Source: Apium graveolens (Eukaryota; Streptophyta; Magnoliopsida; Apiales; Apiaceae). From it: a stretch of 64,000 nt of DNA. Position numbers and translations under genes: made by a program. Shown in pieces: positions 21,053 to 33,750 of this stretch (within the stretch, counting starts at the first letter, position 1; each line of letters begins with the position of its first letter). Below the pieces are notes generated by a model that ran no database searches, was not told where the DNA came from, and saw only the letters and a program-made list of their open reading frames with translations. The DNA lies in NCBI RefSeq assembly GCF_009905375.1, contig NC_133656.1, positions 242,042,401-242,106,400 on the forward strand. The letters are read 5' to 3'.

Positions 21053-24000
21053 GTTAGGCTCGTAAATAAATAAGTTAAATTTTTTACATAAAATACTAGT
21101 TTATAGTATGTGCCTTAGCTGTGTTGATTGTTTCAGATATCATTAATTACTATTTTTTTGTCAAAGAACTAATATTTTAAACTATTAGAAATAATTTGAT
21201 ACTAAAACAAATAGTTTTTTATTTTACATTTAACTATCTCATTTATTAACCTTAAATTCTGATATTTAGTGTATTAAATTGACAACTAACAAATTATCGA
21301 TTGTTAATCAAGGTATCAAATTATCAACTAATAAAATATATCGTATTCAACTTTTAAGTTCTAATAATATAATATATATTTGAAAATTTATCAAAAAAAT
21401 TATATATATAAAGAATTTTATCAAAAAGCTCAAATTTTTATCCGCGTCAACCTTGTTTTTTTAATCTGGCCTACTATCCAATTTTTTCAAAACCAGACTT
21501 TTACACAAATTTTTAGGTTTCAGGTTGGGTTGGTCTTTCAAATAAAAAAAAAAGACTCGTTGAAGATCACTATCTCGGGACGAGCCGGGCCGTACTTTTT
21601 TTTCCGGACCGGATCCGACTTGGTCTTAGATTTCTAAGGCTCTGAACTATAGTTCACTTTATTTTTTGGACAACTAACCCACGGAGATTATAAATCAGCA
21701 CCGTGAATCACGGTTTAAAGATGATTTTTAATCCAAAAATTGACATTTTTCTATTATAATTTCTGAAAACCTGCATATTTATTTTATTTTCACGATTCTA
21801 AAATCTTTCTCAATTATTTTTCAATGCCATTTTATGTAATGGTTATGTAGTGCTCTAGCTGTTTTAGTTAGAGATTTACTACATTCTAGTTATTTACATT
21901 TTCGGTAATTTTCATATTTAATTTTGGAAAACTTTTTTTAAGAGTTTTACAAATCTGCATCTTATTTGATTTAGTTTTATTTGGTACTATTTCTTACGTG
22001 CATGTCTTTTACATCTCTGAATTCTATTTGTTTCGGGTTGAAATAATTTTGCTTGCGGTGCACGTCTTTACCAGCTCTAAATTTTATTTGATTCGGTTTG
22101 AAATTTTGTTTTTCATATAATGCATTTTTTTTGTTGAAGTAGCAATCTTCTTAAAATATTTGATTTACAGCTCATAATCCTTTTTTTAGGTATCAAGATC
22201 CCATTTATTTTAGTTTCTTGAAATGCTGGCATGAGATATCTCTACATGTTTCACAATTTCGGGGTCTTGATTTATTTATGGGCCATGCTGAAAGGCCAAC
22301 TGTCCCAACACCCATGTCATCATTTACATGGTGTAGCTAGTTGTTTGTACAATTAGCAAAAAAATACCTAATATTTAAAGATAAATTAAAAAAAACATAT
22401 TTTTTTAAAAAAATATATAATAATATGGATGATTGTGAAAGTTAAAAAATTCAAAAAAAAAAATACAAAAACAACAATTTTCCAATGGACAACCAAGACA
22501 TAATGAATAAGGGAATATCATTTCATGTAATCATTATTGTTAATAAATCAATACATATTTGCAAATATTTGTTCAATATTTTAATTTTTAATTAAACAAT
22601 TATTCATTTGAGTAAGGAATATACTGTCAATGACAAATACAAATATAGATCAACGCCGTGAACTTAGTATTGGTCTATCTGGTTTAGATTCGTACAACAT
22701 CCATAACATCCATCTTACAAGATCTTGTTTTCTTGTGCAACATCAAGGACCCAACGGCATTGATAATAACATCAACATAATCGTATGGACATTTTTCGAT
22801 TTAGAGGGATATAACAAGAAATTGGAGACCGAAAGTAAGCACCTTTCCTGAGTAGTTTTTGTATTGGAGACCGTGACCGAGATGGTCAATTGCTTTTCCA
22901 ATTTCTCGGAACCAAAATCCTACATATTAGAAATAAAACATTATAGTGAAGTTATTTTTTCAGAGATAATAAGCGAGACCCAAGAACTGTCATTGATAGT
23001 GAAAAGAAATTTAAAGTCATCAGATTCAACGTATAACTTGGGGGTAATTGTTGTGCACAATTGTTGTTCAAAATAACATAGATTTCAGGTAAGTCTCATG
23101 TGAATAAAATCATGAGCTAAGGTAATGTCTCGTTTAATTTATAAATTCTATGATCAAATCTAAGTTAGTTAAGTTTTACGTAATTTTTACATATCATTGT
23201 ATATGATCAAATGCACTCAATTAAAGGTAAGTCCTGCTTGAATAAAATCACAAGCTAATGTATCGTCTCGAAACTATCACATACATTAATTTATGTATTA
23301 TTCACTAAACCCGGTATATTCACGAAAACAGACTTCCTACTATCAGGATAGTGACAGGACTGTATACATCTTACCCTCCCAGACCTCGCTGTAAAATGCT
23401 TATATCGGGTACGTGTGGTTTGGGTTAACATATTTTCAATAGAAAGAAAATTAAAAAGTATGATATGATACTTTTAATAGCATCTCGGGCGGGTCGTGGA
23501 CATCTCTCCCGTTGGGCCACGCAAAATTGATCTACCTTTCATTTTTATTGCTGAAATAAATATTATTATATATTACTTTTTGAAGCATTCTGGACCGTGG
23601 ACAGCTCTCCTGTTGGGCCACACAAAATTGGTATGTATTCCACTTTTATGGCTAAAGCAGATTGAAAATAAAAGATCCAGGGACATCCATCGGCCTATTT
23701 AAAAGAAAAGTACAGTTACCATCAACTTATTCTGTTTTTTTTATTTGCGAAACTTAATTTATTTCTTTATTTGTACTTGTTAATATACATTCATCATTGA
23801 CAAATATTTTCTGCTGAAGTAAATCATTTTATAATTTGTTCTAAATCATTTGAATATTTATGTTAGAATTATAAATCATAATTTTTTTTTTAAAAAAAAG
23901 AAGTCATTTCAAGTCGAATTTTAAGTGCATTTTTAACCTGTATTGTATTTCAATAATTTGGATAATACTTTTTTATTTTAATATTTTAATTATGTTAATA

Positions 24001-24198
24001 TATTGTACCTACTAGTCCGGTAAGATAACATGATAAATATTGATAATGTTGAAGACGAATATATAACAATTTAAACAGAAGTTGTAGGGTAAAACGTAAA
24101 AGTGTCCATATGCAACAAGATGTGGGTGCTCTATAAAAAGTCTATAAGGTCTGTAGAAATGGATCAATTCGAACGTGATTTAAAATATAAGTTTCATT
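21053..24198. repeat. Tandem array, unit 2 (~3.15 kb)
   Basis: Nearly identical to unit 3 over its whole length (differences are mostly single bases and homopolymer lengths), at a spacing of 3145-3146 bases. It lacks the ~190-bp segment present in unit 1. Two open frames of about 70 codons (22630-22851 and 22864-23076) are the same in unit 3 but broken in unit 1. Their sharing reflects recent duplication, and I recognise no domain in them. Confidence 0.92.
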
Positions 24199-27100
24199 CG
24201 GTTAGACTCGTAAATAAATAAGTTAAATTTTATACATAAAATACTAGTTTATAGTATGTGCCTTAGCTGTGTTGATTGTTTTAGATATCATTAATTACTA
24301 TTTTTTTGTCAAAGAACTAATATTTTAAACTATGAGAAATAATTTGATACTAAAACAAATAATTTTTTATATTACATTTAACTATCTCATTTATTAACCT
24401 TAAATTCTGATATTTAGTCTATTAAATTGACAACTAACAAATTGTCGATTGTTATTTAAGGTATCAAATTATCAACTAATAAAATATATCGTATTCAACT
24501 TCTAAGTTCTAATAATATAATATATATTTGAAAATTTATCAAAAAAATTATATATATAAAGAATTTTATCAAAAAGCTCAAATTTTTATCCGCGCCAACC
24601 CTGTTTTTTTTAATCTGGCCTGCTATCCAATTTTTTCAAAACCGGACTTTTACACAAGTTTTTAGGTTTTAGGTTGGGTTGGACTTTCAAATAAAAAAAA
24701 AAACTCGTTGAAGATCACTATCTCGGGACGAGCCGGGCCGTACTTTTTTTCGGACCGGATCCGACTTGGTCTTAGATTTCTAAGGCTCTGAACTATAGTT
24801 CACTTTATTTTTTGGACAACTAACCCACGGAGATTATAAATCAGCACCGTTAATCACGGTTTAAAGATGATTTTTAATCCAAAAATTGACATTTTTCTAT
24901 TATAATTTCTGAAAACCTGCATATTTATTTTATTTTCACGATTCTAAAATCTTTCTCAATTATTTTTCAATGCCATTTTATGTAATGGTTATGTAGTGCT
25001 CTAGTTGTTTTAGTTAGAGATTTACTACATTCTAGTTATTTACATTTTCGGTAATTTTCATATTTAATTTTGGAAAACTTTGTTTAAGAGTTTTACAAAT
25101 CTGCATCTTATTTGATTTAGTTTTATTTGGTACTATTTCTTACGTGCATGTCTTTTACATCTCTGAATTCTATTTGTTTCGGGTTGAAATAATTTTGCTT
25201 GCGGTGCACGTCTTTACCAGCTCTAAATTTTATTTGATTCGGTTTGAAATTTTGTTTTTCATATAATGCATTTTTTTTGTTGAAGTAGCAATCTTCTTAA
25301 AATATTTGATTTACAGCTCATAATCCTTTTTTTAGGTATCAAGATCCCATTTATTTTAGTTTATTGAAATGCTGGCATGAGATATCTCTACAAGTTTCAC
25401 AATTTCGGGGTCTTGATTTATTTATGGGCCATGCTGAAAGGCCAACTGTCCCAACACCCATGTCATCATTTACATGGTGTAGCTAGTTGTTTGTACAATT
25501 AGCAAAAAAATACCTAATATTTAAAGATAAATTAAAAAAAACATATTTTTTTAAAAAAATATATAATAATATGGATGATTGTGAAAGTTAAAAAATTCAA
25601 AAAAAAAATACAAAAATAACAATTTTCCAATGGACAACCAAGACATAATGAATAAGGGAATATCATTTCATGTAATCATTATTGTTAATAAATCAATACA
25701 TATTTGCAAATATTTGTTCAATATTTTAATTTTTAATTAAACAATTATTCATTTGAGTAAGGAATATACTGTCAATGACAAATACAAATATAGATCAACG
25801 CCGTGAACTTAGTATTGGTCTATCCGGTTTAGATTCGTACAACATCCATAACATCCATCTTACAAGATCTTGTTTTCTTGTGCAACATCAAGGACCCAAC
25901 GGCATTGATAATAACATCAACATAATCGTATGGACATTTTTCGATTTAGAGGGATATAACAAGAAATTGGAGACCGAAAGTAAGCACCTTTCCTGAGTAG
26001 TTTTTGTATTGGAGACCGTGACCGAGATGGTCAATTGCTTTTCCAATTTCTCGGAACCAAAATCCTACATATTAGAAATAAAACATTATAGTGAAGTTAT
26101 TTTTTCAGAGATAATAAGCGAGACCCAAGAACTGTCATTGATAGTGAAAAGAAATTTAAAGTCATCAGATTCAACGTATAACTTGGGGGTAATTGTTGTG
26201 CACAATTGTTGTTCAAAATAACATAGATTTCAGGTAAGTCTCATGTGAATAAAATCATGAGCTAAGGTAATGTCTCGTTTAATTTATAAATTCTATGATC
26301 AAATCTATGTTAGTTAAGTTTTACGTAATTTTTACATATCATTGTATATGATCAAATGCACTCAATTAAAGGTAAGTCCTGCATGAATAAAATCACAAGC
26401 TAATGTATCGTCTCGAAACTATCACATACATTAATTTATGTATTATTCACTAAACCCGGTATATTCACGAAAACAGACTTCCTACTATCAGGATAGTGAC
26501 AGGACTATATACATCTTACCCTCCCAGACCTCGCTGTAAAATGCTTATATCGGGTACGTGTGGTTTGGGTTAACATATTTTCAATAGAAAGAAAATTAAA
26601 AAGTATGATATGATACTTTTAATAGCATCTCGGGCGGGTCGTGGACATCTCTCCCTTTGGGCCACGCAAAATTGATCTACCTTTCATTTTTATTGCTGAA
26701 ATAAATATTATTATATATTACTTTTTGAAGCATTCTGGACCGTGGACAGCTCTCATGTTGGGCCACACAAAATTGGTATGTATTCCACTTTTATGGCTAA
26801 AGCAGATTGAAAATAAAAGATCCAGGGACATCCATCGGCCTATTTAAAAGAAAAGTACAGTTACCATCAACTTATTCTGTTTTTTTTTTATTTGCGAAAC
26901 TTAATTTATTTCTTTATTTGTACTTGTTAATATACATTCATCATTGACAAATATTTTCTGCTGAAGTAAATCATTTTATAATTTGTTCTAAATCATTTGA
27001 ATATTTATGTTAGAATTATAAATCATAAATTTTTTTTTAAAAAAAGAAGTCATTTCAAGTCGAATTTTAAGTGCATTTTTAACCTGTATTGTATTTCAAT

Positions 27101-27343
27101 AATTTGGATAATACTTTTTTATTTTAATATTTTAATTATGTTAATATATTGTACCTACTAGTCCGGTAAGATAACATGATAAATATTGATAATGTTGAAG
27201 ACGAATATATAACAATTTAAACAGAAGTTGTAGGGTAAAACGTAAAAGTGTCCATATGCAACAAGATGTGGGTGCTCTATAAAAAGTCTATAAGGTCTGT
27301 AGAAATGGATCAATTCGAACGTGATTTAAAATATGAGTTTCAT
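24199..27343. repeat. Tandem array, unit 3 (~3.15 kb)
   Basis: Recent copy of unit 2, in the same orientation, with the same ~190-bp deletion. A SINE-like block lies near 26450-26570. Confidence 0.92.
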
Positions 27344-28148
27344 TCGGTTAGACTCGTAAATAAATAAGTTAAATTTTATACATAAAATACTAGTTTATAG
27401 TATGTGCCTTAGCTGTGTTGATTGTTTTAGATATCATTAATTACTATTTTTTTGTCAAAGAACTAATATTTTAAACTATGAGAAATAATTTGATACTAAA
27501 ACAAATAATTTTTTATATTACATTTAACTATCTCATTTATTAACCTTAAATTCTGATATTTAGTCTATTAAATTGACAACTAACAAATTGTCGATTGTTA
27601 TTTAAGGTATCAAATTATCAACTAATAAAATATATCGTATTCAACTTCTAAGTTCTAATAATATAATATATATTTGAAAATTTATCAAAACAATTATATA
27701 TATAAAGAATTTTATCAAAAAGCTCAAATTTTTATCCGCGCCAACCCTGTTTTTTTTAATCTGGCCTGCTATCCAATTTTTTCAAAACCGGACTTTTACA
27801 CAAGTTTTTAGGTTTTAGGTTGGGTTGGACTTTCAAATAAAAAAAAAACTCGTTGAAGATCACTATCTCGGGACGAGCCGGGCCGTACTTTTTTTCGGAC
27901 TGGATCCGACTTGGTCTTAGATTTCTAAGGCTCTGAGCTATAGTTCATTTTAATTTTTGGACAACTAACCCACGGAGATTATAAATAAGCACCATTAATC
28001 ACGGTTTAAAGATGATTTTTAATCCAAAAATTGACATTTTTCTATTATAATTTTTGAAAAACCTGCATATTTATTTTATTTTCACGATTCTAAAATCTTT
28101 CTCAATTGCTCCTCTTAAAAATATCAAGCCCAATTATTCAAATATTAT
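27344..28148. repeat. Tandem array, partial unit 4 (~805 bp)
   Basis: Matches the first ~800 bases of the other units, then stops. At its right end it retains sequence (CAATTGCTCCTCT and on to AAATATTAT) found in unit 1 but deleted in units 2 and 3. The array thus has the form R-I-R-I-R-I-R, with R about 0.8 kb and I about 2.35 kb. Confidence 0.85.
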
Positions 28149-28507
28149 CATTTTAATTAACAAACTTTTAATTTTCAGAGCAGATGAAATATAAAATGAC
28201 GAAATTATCCTCACATATCTAAAATTAACATTTGTTTTAGTTATCGGTAAAATCAAAAAAATAAATAAATAATCAGGGTTCTTGGTTCTTTAAAATAATG
28301 AAATATGTAACAAGGGCACAGTTACCTCACCTCTCAAAATCTTCAACACTAAGTCTTTAACCCCTCGAGGAAAAATGACTCACTTTCTTTTGTCACCTTG
28401 TTTACATTACATCTCTTCATTATTCAAACCAACCTCTTATTTCTTTTCATACTTACTTAAAATTTTCTTGTATGCATAGCAAAGTGTTCTTATTTGTGGT
28501 TGAAGTG
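28149..28507. other. Upstream region of the SnRK2-like pseudogene
   Basis: Unique AT-rich sequence with CT-rich patches (about 28340-28440), directly before the short CACTA element and the SnRK2 start codon. I take it as the remnant of the promoter and 5' leader. No specific element is identified. Confidence 0.4.
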
Positions 28508-28510
28508 ATT

Positions 28511-29495
28511 CACTACAAGAAATATGCCCAATTATGATGGAATTTTTACACTACAATTCGTCGCAATTGGCCCAATTGTGACGAAAAATATTCGACTTTT
28601 TTGCTCAAGTCTTAAGTTCAGATTTTCGTCACAAGTATCAATTATGTCGCGAGTTCCAATTTTTTCACAAGTACATATTTCGTCATAAGTAACCATTTCG
28701 TCAAAAGTATTCATTTCGTCACAAAATTAAGAAAAAACGTCGCAAGTTAGGGAAGTGGAGCCCACCTTTGATAAAATAAAACATAAATTTACGACGCAAC
28801 TATACGTCGTAAATTAGTAACTTACGACGGAGTACACCGTTGTATGTTAGGAATTGGGACCTATTTACGACGGAATATGTCATGAACAACGATCATAAGT
28901 ATGTATTTTTAGAAGGGCCAAATATTGATTTTTCAGTTTTTAGCCATTTTGGGCTTCAAATTTGAATTCTAAACTTGTATAATGCAATCACAAACTCAAC
29001 ACAAACTCAAAACTTTTTTTTTGGTAAATGAGGATTAAAAAGAGAAGGATATACAAAGAGTTAAAATCTCTTGGAACAAACCACCAAAAGACAAGAAACG
29101 AAACACACCTAAAAGACTAGGCAATACAAAAACAAAAACCAAAAAGACTTCATTAACAAATAAAATACAATCTCCAGGAACAGAAACATCACTCAGGATA
29201 CAGCCTAAACAAAGGCACAACCCAAACCAAGGACTCCAAATAGAGACCAGAAGTATACTATCATTATACTGATACAGTATACTATCATGTACATGGAAAA
29301 ACTGGAGTTGACCCAAGAGAAAACCGAGGCTTTGCAAAAAAGGTATAGAAACCGAGGCTTTGAGAAGACCCAAATTAAATAACATGAAAAATGAGATGCT
29401 AGCGAACACATAAGGAATTTTTTCCGTCGTAAGTTGGGCGCACATTTTTTTCCATCACAAATTTTCCGTCGTAAATAGTCATATTTCTTGTAGTG
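28511..29495. mobile_element. Short CACTA (En/Spm-type) deletion derivative
   Basis: Begins CACTACAAGAAATATG and ends CATATTTCTTGTAGTG, flanked by the 3-bp target duplication ATT (28508-28510 and 29496-29498). It is full of ACGACG / CGTCGTAA subterminal motifs. Its left ~480 bases match, inverted, the right end of the large element at 29572-36981, and its right ~90 bases match that element's left end. It is therefore an internally deleted member of the same family in opposite orientation. It sits 13 bases before the SnRK2 ATG. Confidence 0.92.
29010..29425 (-). mobile_element. Possible 3' end of a LINE-like retroposon inside the short CACTA
   Basis: On the minus strand this segment ends in a run of about ten A residues preceded by CTCATTTACC and has none of the ACGACG motifs that fill the rest of the CACTA element. 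The minus-strand open frame (29445-29035) is hydrophobic and low-complexity and is probably spurious. The composition and poly-A end suggest a 5'-truncated retroposon. A target duplication is not convincing. Confidence 0.35.
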
Positions 29496-30389
29496 ATTAG
29501 TTAAAAAAATGTAGCGTTATGAAACTATAAAAGATATTGGGTCTGGGAATTTTGGTGCGGCCAAGCTTGTTCAATACAAGAAATATGGCCATTTGTGACG
29601 TAAAACTTGCGACGGAAAAAAGTATGCGCTCAACTTACGACGGAAAAAAGTAAAACGTCGTAATTATTTATGACGAAACCCAAAACCGTCGCAAGTTTAG
29701 TATTTTATTAATAAAATTTTGCACGACACGATTAAACGAAAATGAAAATTATTTAAAGTTGCGACGATTTGATTATTTCGTCGTAAGTTAAATATTTTTA
29801 TTAAAATTTTAACTTAAAAGTAAAAAGAAAATATTTTATCTACATTTACGATGAAATATTTGTGACGGAAAAGATCGGTTCGTCCAACTTACGACGGAAA
29901 TTAAAATGCGTCGTAAGTTATCAAAGAGGGAAATTCAACTTTTCCCCCAAAAATTTGGCGGAAAAATGAAAAATCATTTGAATTTGCGACGATTTGAACA
30001 TTTCGTCGGAAGTTAATTATTTTTATTAAAATTTTAAGTTGAAATTAAAAAAAAATATTTTATCTAGATTTATGATGAAATACTTGTGGCGGAAAAGATC
30101 GGATTGTCCAATTTACGACGGAAATTAAAATTCGTCGTAAGTTATCAAAGAGGGAAATTCAACTTTTCCCCAAAATTTTGGCAGTAAATTTGACTTTTCT
30201 CCAATTTTTGGCAGCCAATAATTTATGACGGATTCCATCGTAAATTAGCACATGATTTTTGATTATTTCAATTTTTAAAAATATTATTTCATGATCCAAC
30301 CATATTAATGTCAGCATTTATTTGTTTGGGTGACATTTTAGAAATTTTAGAAAAAAATTAAATATTTTGATAAAATTATTTAATAGGAA

Positions 30390-30421
30390 ACATTGATTAT
30401 ATCACCAATACACACACACAA

Positions 30422-30452
<31 letters not shown>

Positions 30453-32790
30453 GTCATCCATACGGTTGGATCGATGACAAATATTTTTAAAATAACTGAA
30501 ACACAAATTCAGCACTAAACACTCGTTAGTTGTACAAGTCAAACTCATGCTTGAATATTAAAATGACAAACCAAATAAAATTATTTTGATATTAAATTTT
30601 GGTTTTATCACTACTATAAATATCTATTGAAATCCATAGGATTGGATCGTTGAAATATATTTCTAAAATAATCGAAACACTAATTCAGAATTAACTACTA
30701 GTTAGCTATACTAGTCAAACTAATGCTTTACTATTTAAATTTCCAACCAAATAAAATTATTTTGATATGAATTTTTGGTTATATCACTAATATATATATA
30801 TATCTATTAAAATCCATACGGTTGGATCGTTGAAAAAATATTTTTAAAATAATCGAAAAACCATTCAGGGTTCAACACTAGTTAGCTGTACTAGTCAAAC
30901 TGATGCTTGACTGTTAAAATGTCAAACCAAATAAAATGATTTTAATATGAAATTTTATTTTATCACTAATATATATCTTCTGACATCCTTACGGTTGGAT
31001 CGTTGAGAAATATTTTTAAAATAATGGAAATACCAATTCAGGATTAAACACTTGTTAATTGTACTAGTCAAACTCATGCTTAACTGTTAAAATGGCAAAC
31101 CAAATTAAATTATTTTGATATGTAACTTTTGTTATATCACTAATATATATATCTATTGACATCCATACGGTTGGATCGTGAAAAATATTTTTAAAATAAT
31201 CGAAACACCAATTCAGGACTAAACACTAGTTAGTTGTATAAGTCAAACTGATGTTTGACTGTTAAAATGGCAAACCAAATAAAATTTTTTTGATATGTAA
31301 CTTTGGTATATAACTAAAAATCTATATTTATTGAACGCCATACGGTTGGATCATTGATTTGTTTTTTAAAATAATCGAAAAACAATTCAGGATTCAACAC
31401 TAGTTAGCTGTACTAGTCAAACTGATGCTTGATTGTTAAAATGTCAAACCAAATAAAATGATTTTAATATGAAATTTTGTTATATCACTAATATATATAT
31501 ATATATATATATTCTGACATCCATACGGTTGGACCATTGAGAAATATTTTAAAATAATCAAAATACCAATTCAGGATTAAACACCTGTTAGCTTTACTAG
31601 TCAAACTCATGCTTGACTGTTAAAATGACAAACCAAATTAAATTATTTTGATATTTAACTTTGGTTATATCACTAATATATATATATATCTATTGACATC
31701 CATACGGTTGGATCATTGGAAAATATTTTTAAAATAATCCAAACACCAATTCAGGACTAAACACTAGTTAGTTGTATAAGTCAAACTGATCCTTGACTAT
31801 TAAAATGGCAAACCAAATAAAATTATTTTGATATGTAACTTTAGTATATAACTAAAAATATATATATATTGACATCCATACGATTGGATCATTGGAAAAT
31901 ATTTTTAAAATAATTGAAACACAATTCAGAACTAAACACTAGTTGCCTACACTAGTCAAACTGATGTTTGACTGTTAAAATGACAAACTAAATAAAATTA
32001 TTTTGATATAAAATTTTTCTTATATTACTAATTTATATATCTATTGACAAACATACGGTTGGATCGTTGAAAAATATTTTTAAAATAATCGAAACACCAA
32101 TTCAGGATTAAAACTAGTTAGCTGTACTAGTCAAACTGATACTTGACTGTTAAAATGGAAAACCAAATAAAATTAGTTTGATATGAGATTTTGTTTATAT
32201 CACTAATATATATATCTGTTGACATCCATACGGTTGGATCATTGGAAAATATTTTTAAAATAATTGAAACACCAATTCAGGACTAAACACTAGTTAGCTG
32301 AACAAGTCAAACTCATGCTTGACTATTAAAATGGCAAACCAAATAAAATTAGTTTGATATGAAATTTTGGTTATATCACTAATATATATATTTATTGACA
32401 TCCATATGGTTGGATTGTTGTAAAATATTTTTAAAATAATTGAAACACAAATTCAGGACTAAACACTAGTTAGCTGTACTAGTCAAACTAATGCTTGATT
32501 GTTAAAATGGCAATCCAAATAAAATTATTTTTATATATAACTTTGGTTATATAACTAATATATATCTATTGACATCCATATGGTTGGATCTTTGAAAAAT
32601 ATTTTTAAAATAATCGAAACACCAATTCAGGATTAAACATTAGTTAGTTTTACTACTTGAATGTTAAAATAACAAACCAAATAAAATTTTTTGATATAAA
32701 ATTTTGTTTATATCACTAATAAATATATCTATTGATATCATACGGTTGGATTGTTGGAAAATATTTTTAAAATAATCGCAACACCGATAT
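30390..32790 (+). repeat. Minisatellite of ~14 units, ~176 bp each
   Basis: Units are marked by CATACGGTTGGATCGTTG-like cores near 30460, 30640, 30820, 30998, 31172, 31342, 31526, 31704, 31880, 32056, 32233, 32408, 32583 and 32747. Each is followed by AATATTTTTAAAATAATCGA, an ACACTAGTTAGCTGTACTAG block and an (AT)n stretch. No ORF. The core is shared with the array at 58110-59990 in the other large CACTA element. Confidence 0.92.
30411..30453. repeat. CA/TA microsatellite
   Basis: A short CACACACA run followed by about ten TA repeats at the start of the minisatellite. Similar TA runs recur in the linker of several units (for example about 31490-31511). Confidence 0.8.
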
Positions 32791-33020
32791 ATAATTATGA
32801 CATATAAATAATAACTTTCTTTTTCCCATAACTTTTGAAATATAATCCCTAAACCCTACACATTTCATTACAATATTTTCTCATACTTTACATGCATTTT
32901 AAATTTACTATTTAATATTAATTTCATAACTTATTTATAAAATTTTAATTTTTTAGTATTAAGTGCCCCTCTCGCTTTTAATTTAAATAAACAAACCGGG
33001 TCATAAATAAAACCACACAA

Positions 33021-33291
33021 ATGTCCACTCTGAAATCGCCGAACCAGGACGGCCCCGACGATATCGCCGCCGTGCTCCAGCCAGACCGTTCGAGTTCGAC
33101 GACGATTACGCCTTCTGTGTCCAACTACTGGAAGCCATGGCCGCTTCTCTCACTTTCCAGCCTTCATCTTCAACTAAATCTCCACTAAACGCCGTCTTTT
33201 GGAACGCTTGTACCTCTTAACGACCTAGGTCTCGAACGCGAGATTTTCGACCCTGATTCGTTAAACCCCTAAGCACGGTATCGATTTCAAG
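33021..33291 (+). pseudogene. Captured exon, possibly of an RBR/RING-type ubiquitin ligase
   Basis: A GC-rich island inside the CACTA element. From the ATG at 33021 the frame reads MSTLKSPNQDGPDDIAAVLQ, then a frameshift leads to FEFDDDYAFCVQLLEAMAAS and LTFQPSSSTKSPLNAVFW, then another to NDLGLEREIFDPDSL, ending at a GGTTAG donor. The DYAF-x-QLLEAMAAS pattern followed by a Ser-rich linker recalls the N-terminal region of some plant RBR-type RING ligases, but no RING is included. The GC content and splice donor support a host origin; the family is a guess. Confidence 0.4.
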
Positions 33292-33537
33292 GTTAGCCCC
33301 CCTCCCTTATATATACATATTTGTACTTATATTCCAGTTTTACAATCAATTTACATTGTTTTTAGTTTAATATCTAAAAACATTTAATTCTTTTAAGGAT
33401 GATAAATTGTGTTGTTTATATGTATTGTCATTTATGGTCCATACGTGAGTCTAGTTGAGAGCTATGAACTTGTTAGTTTTTTTAATAACATTATTAAAAC
33501 GCAGAAGTGATATAAATTTGCATGAGTTTCAAAAGTT

Positions 33538-33750
33538 TTAGAAGATAACTGAAGTTAATTTATAGAGCTTAAGAAGCTTATGTGCTATATAAGCCTCCGG
33601 TGCACGTTTATTTGCACTACTTCTCAGTCTCCTGGCTCGAATCAATACTCTTCTTTCTGAAATTGCATCACTTGTGCTTGTTCTTGAACTACTGCTGGAA
33701 CTGCAGCTTCTACTCCTCTGGCTCGAGCTACGGCTGTTTCTCGGAGACAA
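33538..33750 (-). pseudogene. Captured Ser/Arg-rich exon fragment
   Basis: Minus-strand open stretch reading RNSRSSSQRSRSCSSSSSS followed by RRVLIRARRLRSSANKRAP. The Arg/Ser-rich run and basic tail look like the end of a host coding exon. It is too low in complexity for a family call, and no flanking splice site is clear. Confidence 0.3.

Noticed and set aside
22630..23076. Two ~70-codon plus-strand frames conserved between tandem units (also 25775-26221)
   Set aside because: Units 2 and 3 are recent near-identical copies, so conservation is not evidence of selection. The same frames are broken in the older unit 1, and no domain is recognisable.
17391..28148. Interpretation of the tandem array as tandem LTR retrotransposons
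   Set aside because: The R-I-R arrangement fits, but R does not begin TG or end CA, and neither a primer-binding site nor a polypurine tract was found at its borders.
29035..29445. Hydrophobic 136-codon minus-strand frame
   Set aside because: Lies in a poly-A-ended segment inside a short CACTA element, is low in complexity and lacks any recognisable membrane-protein family signature.
30390..32790. Regular repeats resembling a CRISPR array
   Set aside because: The unit is ~176 bp with diverged linkers in a plant transposon, and the linkers are themselves repeated, so it is a minisatellite.
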